In this document: positions 32,499 to 40,480 of the stretch, piece after piece
Numbering within the stretch: the stretch's first letter is position 1
How the letters are laid out: every line of letters begins with the position of its first letter
Made by a program: the position numbers and the translations under genes
DNA from: Catenuloplanes niger
GTDB taxonomy: Bacteria; Actinomycetota; Actinomycetes; Mycobacteriales; Micromonosporaceae
Direction: 5' to 3'
Length of the DNA: 64,000 nt
Assembly (NCBI RefSeq): GCF_031458255.1
Contig: NZ_JAVDYC010000001.1
Location: 186,001 to 250,000 of the forward strand
Notes under the pieces: model-generated
What the model was told of the DNA's origin: nothing
Databases searched by the model: none
Seen by the model: the letters and a program-made list of their open reading frames with translations, nothing else

Positions 32499-32799
32499 GA
32501 CTGAATCATGCCCTACCCAGGTTCCGCGCGAAATCCTGATCGGGCGAACCGCTCGACGCCGACTCCGGCAAAAAATGATCACTCATCGACAGATTCGCGC
32601 AAGAAGCCACCCGGCTGGCGACACAGAGGGTTACGTCGCGCCGAACTTCACGCCCGGTCGGCGGCGGATCCGAACATGCGATGATGACTACAGAACCTAG
32701 CGATCCGGCCATGGTCCAGCAGCGGTCACAACTGGCCCGCATGACCGGTACGAGGGCGCTTCGGTTCCCGCGACACGGCAGGGCAATCGCATCCAGGCG
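32499..32799. other. Gene-free stretch
   Basis: In these ~300 bases I see no gene, strong hairpin or repeat. Short frames on both strands lack motifs. Base composition drops towards that of the next two genes, which appear to be acquired. Confidence 0.4.
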
Positions 32800-33831
32800 C
32801 TATCGCTCACTCCGGGACGGGCCGGAGCTGTTGAGCAACCCTTGCAGTGCATCGACACTGGCTCCATACATCGGCAAAGACGCCACCTCGGCAAGATCCC
32901 ACCAGCGGGTCTCCTCGATCTCATCGCGCGGGAACTCCAGGGATTGACTCAAGATGTCCCCTTCGGCCTTCCAAAAACACACGACACCATCGCCTTCATC
33001 GGCACGCCTTGCGCCCATCCACTTGACCATGGTCGGATCAAGCCTGGCGCCCACTTCTTCGTACACTTCCCGCATCAGCGTGTCGACGGGGCTGGCGTCA
33101 CCTGCGGCCCGCCGGCCGCCTACGGGATGCCACTGGTGCGGCCGCGCGGTGGTCCGAAGAAGCAGAGCCCGCCCCGCATCGACGAAGAAAACAAAGGAAG
33201 ACCAGACGTGGTCGCCCTCCCCCTCCAGCAAAGAAATATCGACGGAAGGCGACGGCGAAGGATTCTCGATATGGTCACGCACCGTCCGAAACGCGGCAAC
33301 CTCAGAGACCTGCCCAGGAAACTGCCGCGTGGCAACCAAAGATATACTTTGCGCCGCCGGCAGCGTTGAGTGGTAGGTTCCGGCCGGAATCGAGTAGGCG
33401 CCCATGTCGTACCGCCGCACCCTTTTCTCGACGGCATCCATGACGAGCTTCTCACCCGAGAGATGCAGCAGGCTGGCTTTTTGACCCGGCTTGGCACTCG
33501 TCGAGTAGCGCACGTAATCGCCATCATGGTCGATTCGAAGCTCATACGCACGCTCCTCGAGCTCGCCGTCCATCACTACCGACAGCAGGTCCCAGCCATG
33601 CGCATGAATCAGTTGCGGCTCGGTTCCATTCCGCCTGAGCATCTCGTAGCAGTCCAGAGGTGAAGGCCAGACGTGAACGCGAAGGTTCCAAGGAGCCAGT
33701 TCGAGAAGAGCCGACCGGTGAACGATGAACCCGTACGGATGCCGGTATGATCGCTCCGCCCCCTCGAGAAGCGCCCGGGCATCCCGCACTGTGCAGCTCG
33801 ACAGCCAATCGGCTACGTCGGCTTCATGCAT
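32800..33831 (-). CDS. Cupin-like/NUDIX fusion protein
   Basis: This ~343-residue protein has two parts. Residues ~1-200 look like a beta-barrel of the cupin or cysteine-dioxygenase type, with HAHGWDLLSVVMDGELEE, YDMGAYSIPAGTYHSTLP and SLVATRQFPGQ. Residues ~205-330 form a NUDIX hydrolase fold with DAGRALLLRTTARPHQWHPV and the box GGRRAAGDASPVDTLMREVY with EEVG. The helix REVYEEVG is intact, while the box's first Glu is Ala. NUDIX enzymes cleave nucleoside diphosphate derivatives, and the helix glutamates bind the metal. ATG at 33831 overlaps the upstream stop by eight bases (ATGCATGA), showing tight coupling with the two-TM protein. The pair looks like a functional module of unknown role. 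Confidence 0.75.
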   Translation of the reverse strand: MHEADVADWLSSCTVRDARALLEGAERSYRHPYGFIVHRSALLELAPWNLRVHVWPSPLDCYEMLRRNGTEPQLIHAHGWDLLSVVMDGELEERAYELRIDHDGDYVRYSTSAKPGQKASLLHLSGEKLVMDAVEKRVRRYDMGAYSIPAGTYHSTLPAAQSISLVATRQFPGQVSEVAAFRTVRDHIENPSPSPSVDISLLEGEGDHVWSSFVFFVDAGRALLLRTTARPHQWHPVGGRRAAGDASPVDTLMREVYEEVGARLDPTMVKWMGARRADEGDGVVCFWKAEGDILSQSLEFPRDEIEETRWWDLAEVASLPMYGASVDALQGLLNSSGPSRSER

Positions 33832-34741
33832 AATTGTGATCCCGTCGCATATAAGCCGCAATCTCCCTCAATTCGAGGTCACCGACCGCAGTCAGGCCAA
33901 CCGACGCGAACAATGAGCGGATCTCGTTTAATGTCGCCGCACTCGGACGCTTGAAGTCTGACATGCGCATGCTTGGCATCGATGGCTTGACAACTCGGCA
34001 CATCAAAAAGCCCGCGTCGAAATCATCACGCCAGCCGTTGAAGAAATCCGATTCCTGACGAACCACCAGACAGGGATCCCCCTTGTTCTGCCCGGTAATG
34101 AAGGCCGAGTCATCCGAGAGGTCGAGACTTAGAACCCAGAAGTCCGGGCTGAAACCAACCTCGATGTCGAGCCTCGGCGCCTCGTTCCGGCACACGGCCA
34201 CAGCCAGGATGGTGGAGTAGATCTCCGTTCTGACCCGCTGCTCACTCCACGCCGCCGAAGCACCGGGCTTATTGCTCCGATACTGGGCATAGGCCTTGAC
34301 TGCCGCGTCGTTCTCCGGATCGAGCAATTGGATCCTGATCTGAATACTGCCGCCGCTGTGAAGTGCGTTGTCTTTCAACACAGGGAGAATCTTGCGCGCA
34401 AAATAGCTTGCTGTTCTGGCCCTGACGGACCAGCGAGTGCATCCGCGAGCGGCTGATTCCAGCGCGCCAGAGATCGATTTCGCCGGAAGGATCTCCACCC
34501 GCTCCGCCTCGGGCGAGGGCAACAAGAGAACGTATGACAGGCCAATCGCGATGGAAGTGACCACCGCAGCCAACAGATTATCGAGAACCGCGCCGACAGT
34601 GTTGGCCCAGGCCGGCGAATCGGTAGATGTCGGAAATGCGAGGAAGCGAACGAGAAGAATCACCGCAGCCGCGAGCGCGAGCACGACAAAAAACCATCGC
34701 CGCAGCACTGCGGAACGCGCCGGATGCAAGGGTTTCTCCAT
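33824..34741 (-). CDS. Two-TM membrane protein with large cytoplasmic domain, unknown function
   Basis: This ~305-residue protein has two transmembrane helices near the start (RRWFFVVLALAAAVILLVRF and, after a short loop, LLAAVVTSIAIGLSYVLLLP). A ~230-residue soluble domain follows, with strands such as SIQIRIQLLDPENDAAVKAY, then DIEVGFSPDFWVLSLDLSDD and DPCLVVRQESDFFNGW. The IQIRIQLLDPEN stretch resembles domains in DUF5919/PLD-like proteins, but no HKD motif is visible. The topology recalls two-TM effectors or sensors. ATG at 34741 is used because it directly precedes the first TM helix. Coding GC is lower than neighbours, suggesting acquisition. It is translationally coupled to the NUDIX fusion. 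Confidence 0.65.
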   Translation of the reverse strand: MEKPLHPARSAVLRRWFFVVLALAAAVILLVRFLAFPTSTDSPAWANTVGAVLDNLLAAVVTSIAIGLSYVLLLPSPEAERVEILPAKSISGALESAARGCTRWSVRARTASYFARKILPVLKDNALHSGGSIQIRIQLLDPENDAAVKAYAQYRSNKPGASAAWSEQRVRTEIYSTILAVAVCRNEAPRLDIEVGFSPDFWVLSLDLSDDSAFITGQNKGDPCLVVRQESDFFNGWRDDFDAGFLMCRVVKPSMPSMRMSDFKRPSAATLNEIRSLFASVGLTAVGDLELREIAAYMRRDHNYA

Positions 34742-35084
34742 CCTGTCCGGACAACACCGTACCTCAATGTAGTGCACCCCACAGGAATGACGATGCATTC
34801 GGCTCGTGCCGCGCCCAAAGAACCGCATCGTACGACTGACCTGGCACATCACCGCCGATGGAGACGATGATCCGCTCGAATATCGACAGGCTCGGGAGTG
34901 TGCGCATCGGAACGCCCCGCAGGCATGGTGCGTCGATCGCCGACGGCGAGGGACAGGGTGGTTCGTAGGTCCACGGGGCGATGGTGAGGGGGTACGCACC
35001 CGAGCCCGTTCGGGCGCCGATGGGATCGTGGCCGCTGCCGGGAGGCATCCCGGGGCGGGGTACGGGTGGGGCGTCGGCGATGCT
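34742..35084. other. Gene-free divergent promoter region
   Basis: About 340 bases lie between the start of the two-TM protein gene and the AraC-type gene. The left part is lower in GC and likely holds the promoter for the reverse-strand pair. A forward frame runs from 34806 into the AraC gene, but its first 90 residues show no conserved pattern. No repeat or hairpin is evident. Confidence 0.5.
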
Positions 35085-35930
35085 GTGCGGGTGGAGTACG
35101 TGTCCAGAGTGCCGCGACCGCCGCTGGACGGGCTGATCGACGACCTTTACTACCTGGCGGGTACGTCGCCGTACGCCCGGCTGATGTTGCCGCCGATGCC
35201 GGCGGCGTTGCTCATCGTCAACCTCGGCGAGCCGTTCCGCATTCGGGCGGGCACCGACATCGGGCCGGCCGAGTACGCGGACGGGTGCGTGGTCACCACG
35301 CCGACCCGCGCGCTGGAGTTCGGCTATCCGCGCCGGACCCGGTCCGTCGGCGTGCACGTCAAGCCGTGGGGGCTGGCGCCGTTCCTGCGGATGCCCGCGG
35401 CCGAGCTGTGCGACCGGCCGGTGACGGTGGAGCAGGTGTGGGGCCGGGCCGCCGTCGCCGAGCTGCGGGAGCGGCTGGCCGCGGCCGCCGGGCCGGACGA
35501 GATGCTGACGCTCCTCGAGGACGAGCTGATGCGGCGGCTGCGCGAGACCGCGGGCCTGGGGCTGGTCGGCCGGGCCAGCGGTGTGATCGCGGCGGCCGGC
35601 GGTGCGGTGACGATCGGCGGCCTGAGCGCGGCGGCCGGGGTCAGTGACACGCACCTGGCCAAGAAATTCAAGGAGTTCGTCGGCGTCACGCCGAAGCGGC
35701 TGGCCCGCACCTACCGCTTCGCCGCTGCCGTGCTCACGCTCGACCCGGCCGCGCCGGTCGACTGGGCCGGCGTCGCCGGTGACGCGGGCTACTTCGACCA
35801 GGCCCACTTCGGTCACGAATTCCGGGCGTTCACCGGGCTCACCCCGACGCGGTACGTCGAGGTCCGCCGGCGGTTCCTGCGTGAACACCCCGGCCACGCG
35901 CTGGACGGCTGGCCGTTGCCGGTGGATTGA
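35085..35930 (+). CDS. AraC-family transcriptional regulator
   Basis: This ~281-residue regulator has an N-terminal domain (residues ~1-150) with PPLDGLIDDLYYLAGTSPYA and LEFGYPRRTRSVGVHVKPWG, typical of the DUF6597/cupin-like AraC group. The C-terminal double HTH contains TIGGLSAAAGVSDTHLAKKF with KEFVGVTPKRLARTYRF, and the second half has GYFDQAHFGHEFRAFTGLTP. The GTG start at 35085 (or 35091) is chosen because the upstream frame has no conserved residues. The next forward gene, a DHFR-fold reductase, starts 65 bases downstream and may be a target. Confidence 0.87.
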   Translation: MRVEYVSRVPRPPLDGLIDDLYYLAGTSPYARLMLPPMPAALLIVNLGEPFRIRAGTDIGPAEYADGCVVTTPTRALEFGYPRRTRSVGVHVKPWGLAPFLRMPAAELCDRPVTVEQVWGRAAVAELRERLAAAAGPDEMLTLLEDELMRRLRETAGLGLVGRASGVIAAAGGAVTIGGLSAAAGVSDTHLAKKFKEFVGVTPKRLARTYRFAAAVLTLDPAAPVDWAGVAGDAGYFDQAHFGHEFRAFTGLTPTRYVEVRRRFLREHPGHALDGWPLPVD

Positions 35931-35995
35931 TTTCGTACAAGAGCGACCGCCCACGGCCCGCTAGTTTGGGGCTTCCCGAAGCAGAGGAGAAGCAC

Positions 35996-36577
35996 GTGGG
36001 CACGGTGGTCATGTACGGCTCGGTGTCGGTGGACGGCTTCATCGCGGACGAGAGCGACCAGCCCGGGCCGCTGTTCGAGTGGCTGTCCGGCGGCGACGTC
36101 CCGCTGGACGACAGCGGCGCGCTGACGGTGTCGCAGACGTCCTACGACTACACCCGACCGTACTGGGACCGGATCGGGGTGACGATCGTCGGCCGGCACG
36201 TCTTCGACCTGACGGACGGCTGGGACGGGAAACCCCCGGGCGGCGTGGACCACGTGGTCGTCGTGACGCACCGGCCGGCGCCCGAGGGCTGGGACCCCGC
36301 GGCACCGTTCCACTTCGTCGGCGACGTCGAGACGGCCATGGCCCGGGCGCGGGAGCTCGCGGGTGACCGTGTCGTCGAGGTCGCCGCCGGCGACGTCGGT
36401 GGTCAGGTGCTCGCCGCGGGCCTGGTCGACGAGGTGCGGATGGACGTCGTGCCGGTCGTGTTCGGGTCCGGCAAGCGTTACTTCGGGTCTGTCCACGCGC
36501 AGCACCTGCTGGCGGACCCGGACGCGGTGGTCCGGGGCAACCGGGTGCTGCACCTGCGCTACCGGGTGCGCCGCTGA
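35996..36577 (+). CDS. Dihydrofolate reductase-fold protein (RibD C-terminal type)
   Basis: This 193-residue single-domain protein has the RibD_C/DHFR-like pattern: VMYGSVSVDGFIADESDQPG at the start, GVTIVGRHVFDLTDGWDG, HVVVVTHRPAPEGW, a nucleotide-loop region VVEVAAGDVGGQVLAAGLVD and the closing EVRMDVVPVVFGSGKRYFGS. These proteins use NADPH to reduce pterin-, flavin- or drug-like substrates; for most the substrate is unknown. The GTG start has AGGAGA six bases upstream, a good site. It follows an AraC gene in the same direction. Confidence 0.88.
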   Translation: MGTVVMYGSVSVDGFIADESDQPGPLFEWLSGGDVPLDDSGALTVSQTSYDYTRPYWDRIGVTIVGRHVFDLTDGWDGKPPGGVDHVVVVTHRPAPEGWDPAAPFHFVGDVETAMARARELAGDRVVEVAAGDVGGQVLAAGLVDEVRMDVVPVVFGSGKRYFGSVHAQHLLADPDAVVRGNRVLHLRYRVRR

Positions 36578-36689
36578 CCGGTCGCGCGCGGACCCACCGC
36601 GAACCGCGACCGACATCGACCGTCAGCAAGGCGACAATCACCACGGGTGAGATTGCCTACCGTGGACCGATCGGGGCAGCGGGGAGCCG

Positions 36690-36838
36690 TCGATCAGCGA
36701 CGACGGGCGGTTCGTCGCGTTCGAGTCGGGGGCGGACGGCCTCGGTACGTCACGTTCGTCTCGTCGTCGCGTGACCTGGTCGGCGACGCCACGTACGGGT
36801 ACGGCGACGTGTACGCCATGGACCCGGGCTGTCGCTGA
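36690..36838 (+). pseudogene. Degraded PD40/TolB-like beta-propeller repeat fragment
   Basis: One frame reads SISDDGRFVAFESGADGL and then shifts; another continues with RYVTFVSSSRDLVGDATYG and GDVYAMDP before a stop. These are two consecutive PD40 repeat ends (xISxDGRYVAFxS, DxxGxxDVYxxD) that belong to one original frame. The rest of the propeller is missing. It appears to be the frameshifted tail of a lost secreted or periplasmic propeller protein. Confidence 0.5.
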
Positions 36839-36874
36839 CGGTACGGGTGGACCGGGCGTGGCATCGTCTGGCGG

Positions 36875-37291
36875 GTGACGGATGAGCTGGAGCACGAGGT
36901 ACGGCGGGTCGCGGCGGCGCTGGTGGAGTCGGTGCCGGAGCTGGACTACTCGGCGCGGAGCCTGGACCGGGTCGACGCGATGCTGGCGGAGGCGGCGCAG
37001 TTCCGGGACGAGATGCCGCCCGGCGCGTTCGACAGCGTCGCGGAGCAGTTCGGGTGCTACGTGCTGGAGGTGGGGCGGCGGGAGTTCGGCGGTGACTACG
37101 TGTGGCACCCGGAGCGGAGGGCGCCGGTCCTGGTGGTCGGCGCACCGGCGTACCGCGTCTCGCTGCTGACCTGGGACAAGATGAAGGGCCGGCTGGCCGG
37201 CGACGAGGCGGACGACGTGCCGTTCTTCTACGCCGGATTCGCCGGGCGGGCCCGGGCCGCGCGCCCGGGCGACAGCGTGCTGTACGTCTGA
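36875..37291 (+). CDS. Conserved hypothetical protein (138 aa)
   Basis: This ~138-residue soluble protein is helical at the start (DELEHEVRRVAAALVESVPE then RSLDRVDAMLAEAAQF) and beta-rich later (FGCYVLEVGRREFGGDYVWH, PVLVVGAPAYRVSLLTWDKM). The pattern of a helix pair followed by GCYVLEVGRR is shared with actinobacterial proteins of unknown function. No catalytic residues, signal or membrane segment are seen. GTG at 36875 is the start. It is convergent with the DUF4262 gene, 22 bases away. Codon bias is that of a real gene. Confidence 0.65.
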   Translation: MTDELEHEVRRVAAALVESVPELDYSARSLDRVDAMLAEAAQFRDEMPPGAFDSVAEQFGCYVLEVGRREFGGDYVWHPERRAPVLVVGAPAYRVSLLTWDKMKGRLAGDEADDVPFFYAGFAGRARAARPGDSVLYV

Positions 37292-37313
37292 GCCGGCACC
37301 CGGCGGGGGCCGG

Positions 37314-37835
37314 TCAGACGTCCTGGGTCCAGACGCCCCGCGGGTGGTCCGCGGGTGCCAGCCACAGGTGCGGCTGGGTGAGGCTGCCGGTGTCCCACGG
37401 GAACGCGCCGTCCCGGTCCGGCCAGACGACCTCCAGGAACGGGATCGGCGGGTGCCGGTAGAACCACATGCCCTGGCCGAAGAAGGCCCGGAACCAGTCC
37501 GGCTCGACGGCCCGCAGGCGCAGCGGGTAGCCGTTGACCACGTCGTCGTGGGCCTGGCCGTCCGCGAGACCGTCGCGCTGCCCGAGGATGTTCAGGCAGG
37601 ACTGCATGACGCGCAGGTCGAGCCCGAACATGGCCAGCTCCGGCTCACCGCGGCTGTGCCAGCGGCCGATCGTGTACGCCCAGCCCGGCCCCTGCTCGTC
37701 CGCCGGCACCCCGGTGACGCTCCACCCGTACGCCGACACGTTGTCGACCACGCCACGGTCGGCGTCGTCGTAGTCTCCGCGGTCGCCGTAGTCGTGGCAG
37801 ATGACGCAGCGGCAGACCCGCGAGGACTCGATCAT
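37314..37835 (-). CDS. DUF4262 family protein
   Basis: This 173-residue protein has DUF4262 marks: a short Cys-rich start (CRCVICHDYGD), then DNVSAYGWSVTGVPADEQGP and GWAYTIGRWHSRGEPELAMF, a helical LRVMQSCLNILGQR and YPLRLRAVEPDWFRAFFGQG. The family is widespread in actinobacteria and of unknown function; many members sit near mobile or defence genes, which is not the case here. The C-terminal WPDRDGAFPWDTG is the conserved end. ATG at 37835 starts just before the Cys motif. Confidence 0.88.
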   Translation of the reverse strand: MIESSRVCRCVICHDYGDRGDYDDADRGVVDNVSAYGWSVTGVPADEQGPGWAYTIGRWHSRGEPELAMFGLDLRVMQSCLNILGQRDGLADGQAHDDVVNGYPLRLRAVEPDWFRAFFGQGMWFYRHPPIPFLEVVWPDRDGAFPWDTGSLTQPHLWLAPADHPRGVWTQDV

Positions 37836-37993
37836 GCGGGCGAGCGTATGCGATCCCCCGCGGGAGCGCGCCGGCCGCCGCGGCCGCAGTGACCCGGTTC
37901 GCTCCGCCGCCGGTCGCCCGGTCCGGAGCCGTCCGCGTGTCACACCGCCGCGCCCGGGAGCCGCGGCGGCCGCCCGCGTGGCCGCCCGTGCGT

Positions 37994-38563
37994 TCAGTTC
38001 CGCGGCCGGCCGCTGAGCGCCTCGGTGATGCGGACGATCCCGAACTCGTACGCCTCGTCGATGTCGCCACCGAGCTGGAAGGCGCCGGCCAGTTCCATGC
38101 TGATGAACCCGTTCGCCCAGGCCGTGATCGTGCGCGCGGCATCGAGCGCGTGGTGTTCGCCGGCGAGCTCCGCGGCGACCCGCATCACCGGTGCGACGGC
38201 GCGGCCGAGCGTTTCGGCGCTGAGTCCGCCGGGGTCGGAGCTCGGCGTGAAGACCAGTTGGTAGCCCTTCGGCCGGTCGTGCGCGAACGCGCGGAGCGCC
38301 CGGGCCAGATCGGCGAGGTCGCGGCGCGGATCGGTGCCGGCCCCGACCGCCGCGAGCCGTTCGCCGAGGTCGTGGACGGTGGCGTCGGTGATGAGGCGCA
38401 GGAGGTCGGCACGGTCGCGAACCCGCTTGTACAGCGACGGTGCGCGCACGCCGACCCGGTCGGCCACGGCCTGCATGGTCAGCCCCGCGACACCCGCCGA
38501 CTCCAGGATGTCGCGTCCGGCCTGGACGATCGCTTCGAGCGAGGTCCGATCCGGCGTCGGCAT
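37994..38563 (-). CDS. TetR-family transcriptional regulator
   Basis: This ~189-residue repressor has an N-terminal HTH (EAIVQAGRDILESAGVAGLT then MQAVADRVGVRAPSLYKRVR) and a WHG-type C-terminal domain (ARALRAFAHDRPKGYQLVF; ITAWANGFISMELAGAF). ATG at 38563 is chosen as start because the helix begins shortly after. It is divergent from the metallo-hydrolase gene, and a cluster of ATGGCTAT-type motifs lies between them, so it most likely represses that gene and itself. Confidence 0.9.
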   Translation of the reverse strand: MPTPDRTSLEAIVQAGRDILESAGVAGLTMQAVADRVGVRAPSLYKRVRDRADLLRLITDATVHDLGERLAAVGAGTDPRRDLADLARALRAFAHDRPKGYQLVFTPSSDPGGLSAETLGRAVAPVMRVAAELAGEHHALDAARTITAWANGFISMELAGAFQLGGDIDEAYEFGIVRITEALSGRPRN

Positions 38564-38622
38564 GCCAGCCCACCTCCCGCTCGCGCACAGGGACACGTGC
38601 ACGGCCGGCGACCCCGGCCGTG

Positions 38623-38665
38623 ATGGCTATTGACCATAGCCATGATAGCTACGTACGATAGCCAT
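38623..38665. promoter_or_regulatory. Probable TetR operator cluster
   Basis: ATGGCTAT-TGACC-ATAGCCAT is a perfect inverted repeat (38623-38643). A further ATAGCCAT copy is at 38658-38665 and a near copy, ATGATAGC, at 38642. The group lies between the TetR gene and the divergent metallo-hydrolase, where repressor binding would cover both promoters. Confidence 0.75.
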
Positions 38666-38701
38666 CATGATGATGGTAACAACCCCTGCGCGGACGTCCC
38701 G

Positions 38702-39418
38702 ATGAAACTCGGCCCGCACCTGCACCGCATCGGCAACGACATCGTGGCCGCCTACCTCGTGGTCACGGACGAGGGAGTGACCGTCATCGACGCCGGCATG
38801 GCCGGGCACTGGCACGACCTGCTGGCGGAGCTCTCCGTCATGGGCCGGTCCGTCGACGACATCCGGGGCGTCGTCCTCACCCACGGCGACGGCGACCACC
38901 TCGGGTTCGCCGAGCGGCTCCGGCGCGACCACGGCGTGCCGGTTCACGTGCACGAGGCGGACGCCGCCCGCGCGCGCGGCGAGGTCAGCGCCGACAACGC
39001 GTGGGGACACATGAGGCTCGGCCCCACGGCCGGCTTCTTCTGGTACGCGATACGCAAGGGTGGTCTTCGCACCACCCACGTCGCCGAGGTCGTCGTCGTG
39101 CGCGACGGCCAGGTGCTCGACCTGCCGGGCGCGCCACGCATCATCGGCGTGCCGGGACACTCGCCGGGAAGCATCGCCGTCCACGTGCCCGTCGCGGACG
39201 CGCTGTTCGTCGGTGACGCGCTGACCACCCGGCACGTGCTGACCGGGCAGCGCGGCCCGCAACCCGCCCCCTTCACCGACGATCCGCAGCAGGCGCTCGC
39301 GTCGCTGCACCACCTCGAGAGCGTTGCGGCGTCCTGGGTCCTGCCCGGCCACGGCGCGCCGTGGTCCGGTGGCGTCGCCGAGTCGATCCGCGCGATCAGG
39401 ACCGCCGCCGGGACCTGA
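38702..39418 (+). CDS. MBL-fold metallo-hydrolase
   Basis: This 238-residue soluble enzyme of the metallo-beta-lactamase superfamily has a beta start, HLHRIGNDIVAAYLVV, with VTVIDAGMAGH, the metal motif VVLTHGDGDHLGFAERL, the later histidine in IIGVPGHSPGSIAVHVP, the DALFVGDAL aspartate and the final LPGHGAPW. The central motif reads HGDGDH rather than the standard HxHxDH, a variant in which Asp may replace the second His. The substrate is unknown. ATG at 38702 directly precedes the fold; an upstream in-frame ATG at 38630 lies inside the operator. Control by the divergent TetR protein is likely. Confidence 0.87.
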   Translation: MKLGPHLHRIGNDIVAAYLVVTDEGVTVIDAGMAGHWHDLLAELSVMGRSVDDIRGVVLTHGDGDHLGFAERLRRDHGVPVHVHEADAARARGEVSADNAWGHMRLGPTAGFFWYAIRKGGLRTTHVAEVVVVRDGQVLDLPGAPRIIGVPGHSPGSIAVHVPVADALFVGDALTTRHVLTGQRGPQPAPFTDDPQQALASLHHLESVAASWVLPGHGAPWSGGVAESIRAIRTAAGT

Positions 39419-39425
39419 GCCGGAC

Positions 39426-39452
39426 GGCGGGTCGCGGCCGGCACGACCCGCC
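39426..39452. terminator. Hairpin between convergent genes
   Basis: GGCGGGTCG and its complement CGACCCGCC form a perfect 9-bp stem with a 9-base loop between the stops of the metallo-hydrolase and the methyltransferase genes. Position and pairing suit a bidirectional terminator. Confidence 0.65.
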
Positions 39453-39463
39453 CCGGTGCGGCG

Positions 39464-40480
39464 TCAGCCGGGTTTGTGCGCGACGACCAGCTCCCAGGCT
39501 CCGGGCAGGACCTCGATGCCGATGAAGCCGGTGTCGGCCAGCAGGGCGGTGTAGAACTCGACCTCGCGCAGCCGGCTGACGGCACTGTCCGCGCCGATCA
39601 GGAAGTAGGACCAGAAGAACTGCACGGCCAGGCGGTCCGGCGTGCGGAACTCCTCGCAGATCAGCAGCATCCCGCCCGGCGGCAGGGCCGCGTACGCCTT
39701 CTCGACCAGCCGGCGGGCGACCGCCGCCGGCCAGTCGTGCAGGACCCGGACGAAACCGAGCACGTCGTACCCGGTGGGCAGTGGTTCCGCGAAGAAGTCG
39801 CCACCGACGAAGCCGAGCCGGTCCGGGTGGCCGCAGCCGGCGCGGGTCCGTGCGACCAGCGGCGCGACGGCCGGCAGGTTGTAGACGTCGGCGCGCAGGT
39901 GGGGTGCGGAGCCGAGGACGTGCGCGGCGAGCGTGCCGGCGCCGCCGCCGACGTCGAGGAAACGGCGGCGTCCGGGCCACAGCCGGTCCGCGTGCCGGTC
40001 GACGGTGTCCAGGACCGGCCCGAGGCCGGCGGTCATGCTGCGCTCGAACGACTCCGTCTGCGCGGCCGTCCTCGGTGGCCAGGAGAAGTCGTCGTCGCTG
40101 AGGCTCAGCTCACCGCGCAGCGTCTCGGTCAACCGCCCGTGCAACCGCCGCCACGGGTACGTGTCCCGGTCGCGCTCGATCGAGTCCGGGCCGACCGCGG
40201 CCACGGCCGCCTCGCGGAGCCCGGGGACGGCCCGGTACGTCGTCTCGGTGATGTCGTCGCTCGACTCGTCCCGGACGACGAAACCGAGGCTCTCCAGGCA
40301 GTCGAGGAACTTGTAGAGCCGCGGCGGCTGCATCCCGAACCGGCCGGCCAGCTCGCCGAGGGAGACCGGCCCGGGCTCGAGCGCGTCGAGCAGCCCGGTG
40401 TCGAGCGCGGTCGTCACCACGTCGACGGCCTTGGACCCGTTGACGAGCAGGCTCAGCAGCGCACGGGGCGAGAGCGTCAC
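39464..40480 (-). CDS. SAM-dependent methyltransferase with O-methyltransferase-type dimerisation domain
   Basis: This 338-residue enzyme has a winged-helix dimerisation domain first (PVSLGELAGRFGMQPPRLYK, then FLDCLESLGFVVRD) and a Rossmann SAM domain with FLDVGGGAGTLAAHVL near residue 175, DVYNLPAVAPLV, GGDFFAEPLPTGYDVLGFVR and VLHDWP. This is the layout of small-molecule O- and C-methyltransferases in natural-product pathways. GTG at 40480 overlaps the preceding stop by four bases (GTGA). It closes an operon with tryptophan dioxygenase and a kynureninase-like enzyme. It may therefore methylate kynurenine, anthranilate or a hydroxylated derivative, as related enzymes do in anthramycin-type pathways; this is inference. 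Confidence 0.85.
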   Translation of the reverse strand: MTLSPRALLSLLVNGSKAVDVVTTALDTGLLDALEPGPVSLGELAGRFGMQPPRLYKFLDCLESLGFVVRDESSDDITETTYRAVPGLREAAVAAVGPDSIERDRDTYPWRRLHGRLTETLRGELSLSDDDFSWPPRTAAQTESFERSMTAGLGPVLDTVDRHADRLWPGRRRFLDVGGGAGTLAAHVLGSAPHLRADVYNLPAVAPLVARTRAGCGHPDRLGFVGGDFFAEPLPTGYDVLGFVRVLHDWPAAVARRLVEKAYAALPPGGMLLICEEFRTPDRLAVQFFWSYFLIGADSAVSRLREVEFYTALLADTGFIGIEVLPGAWELVVAHKPG

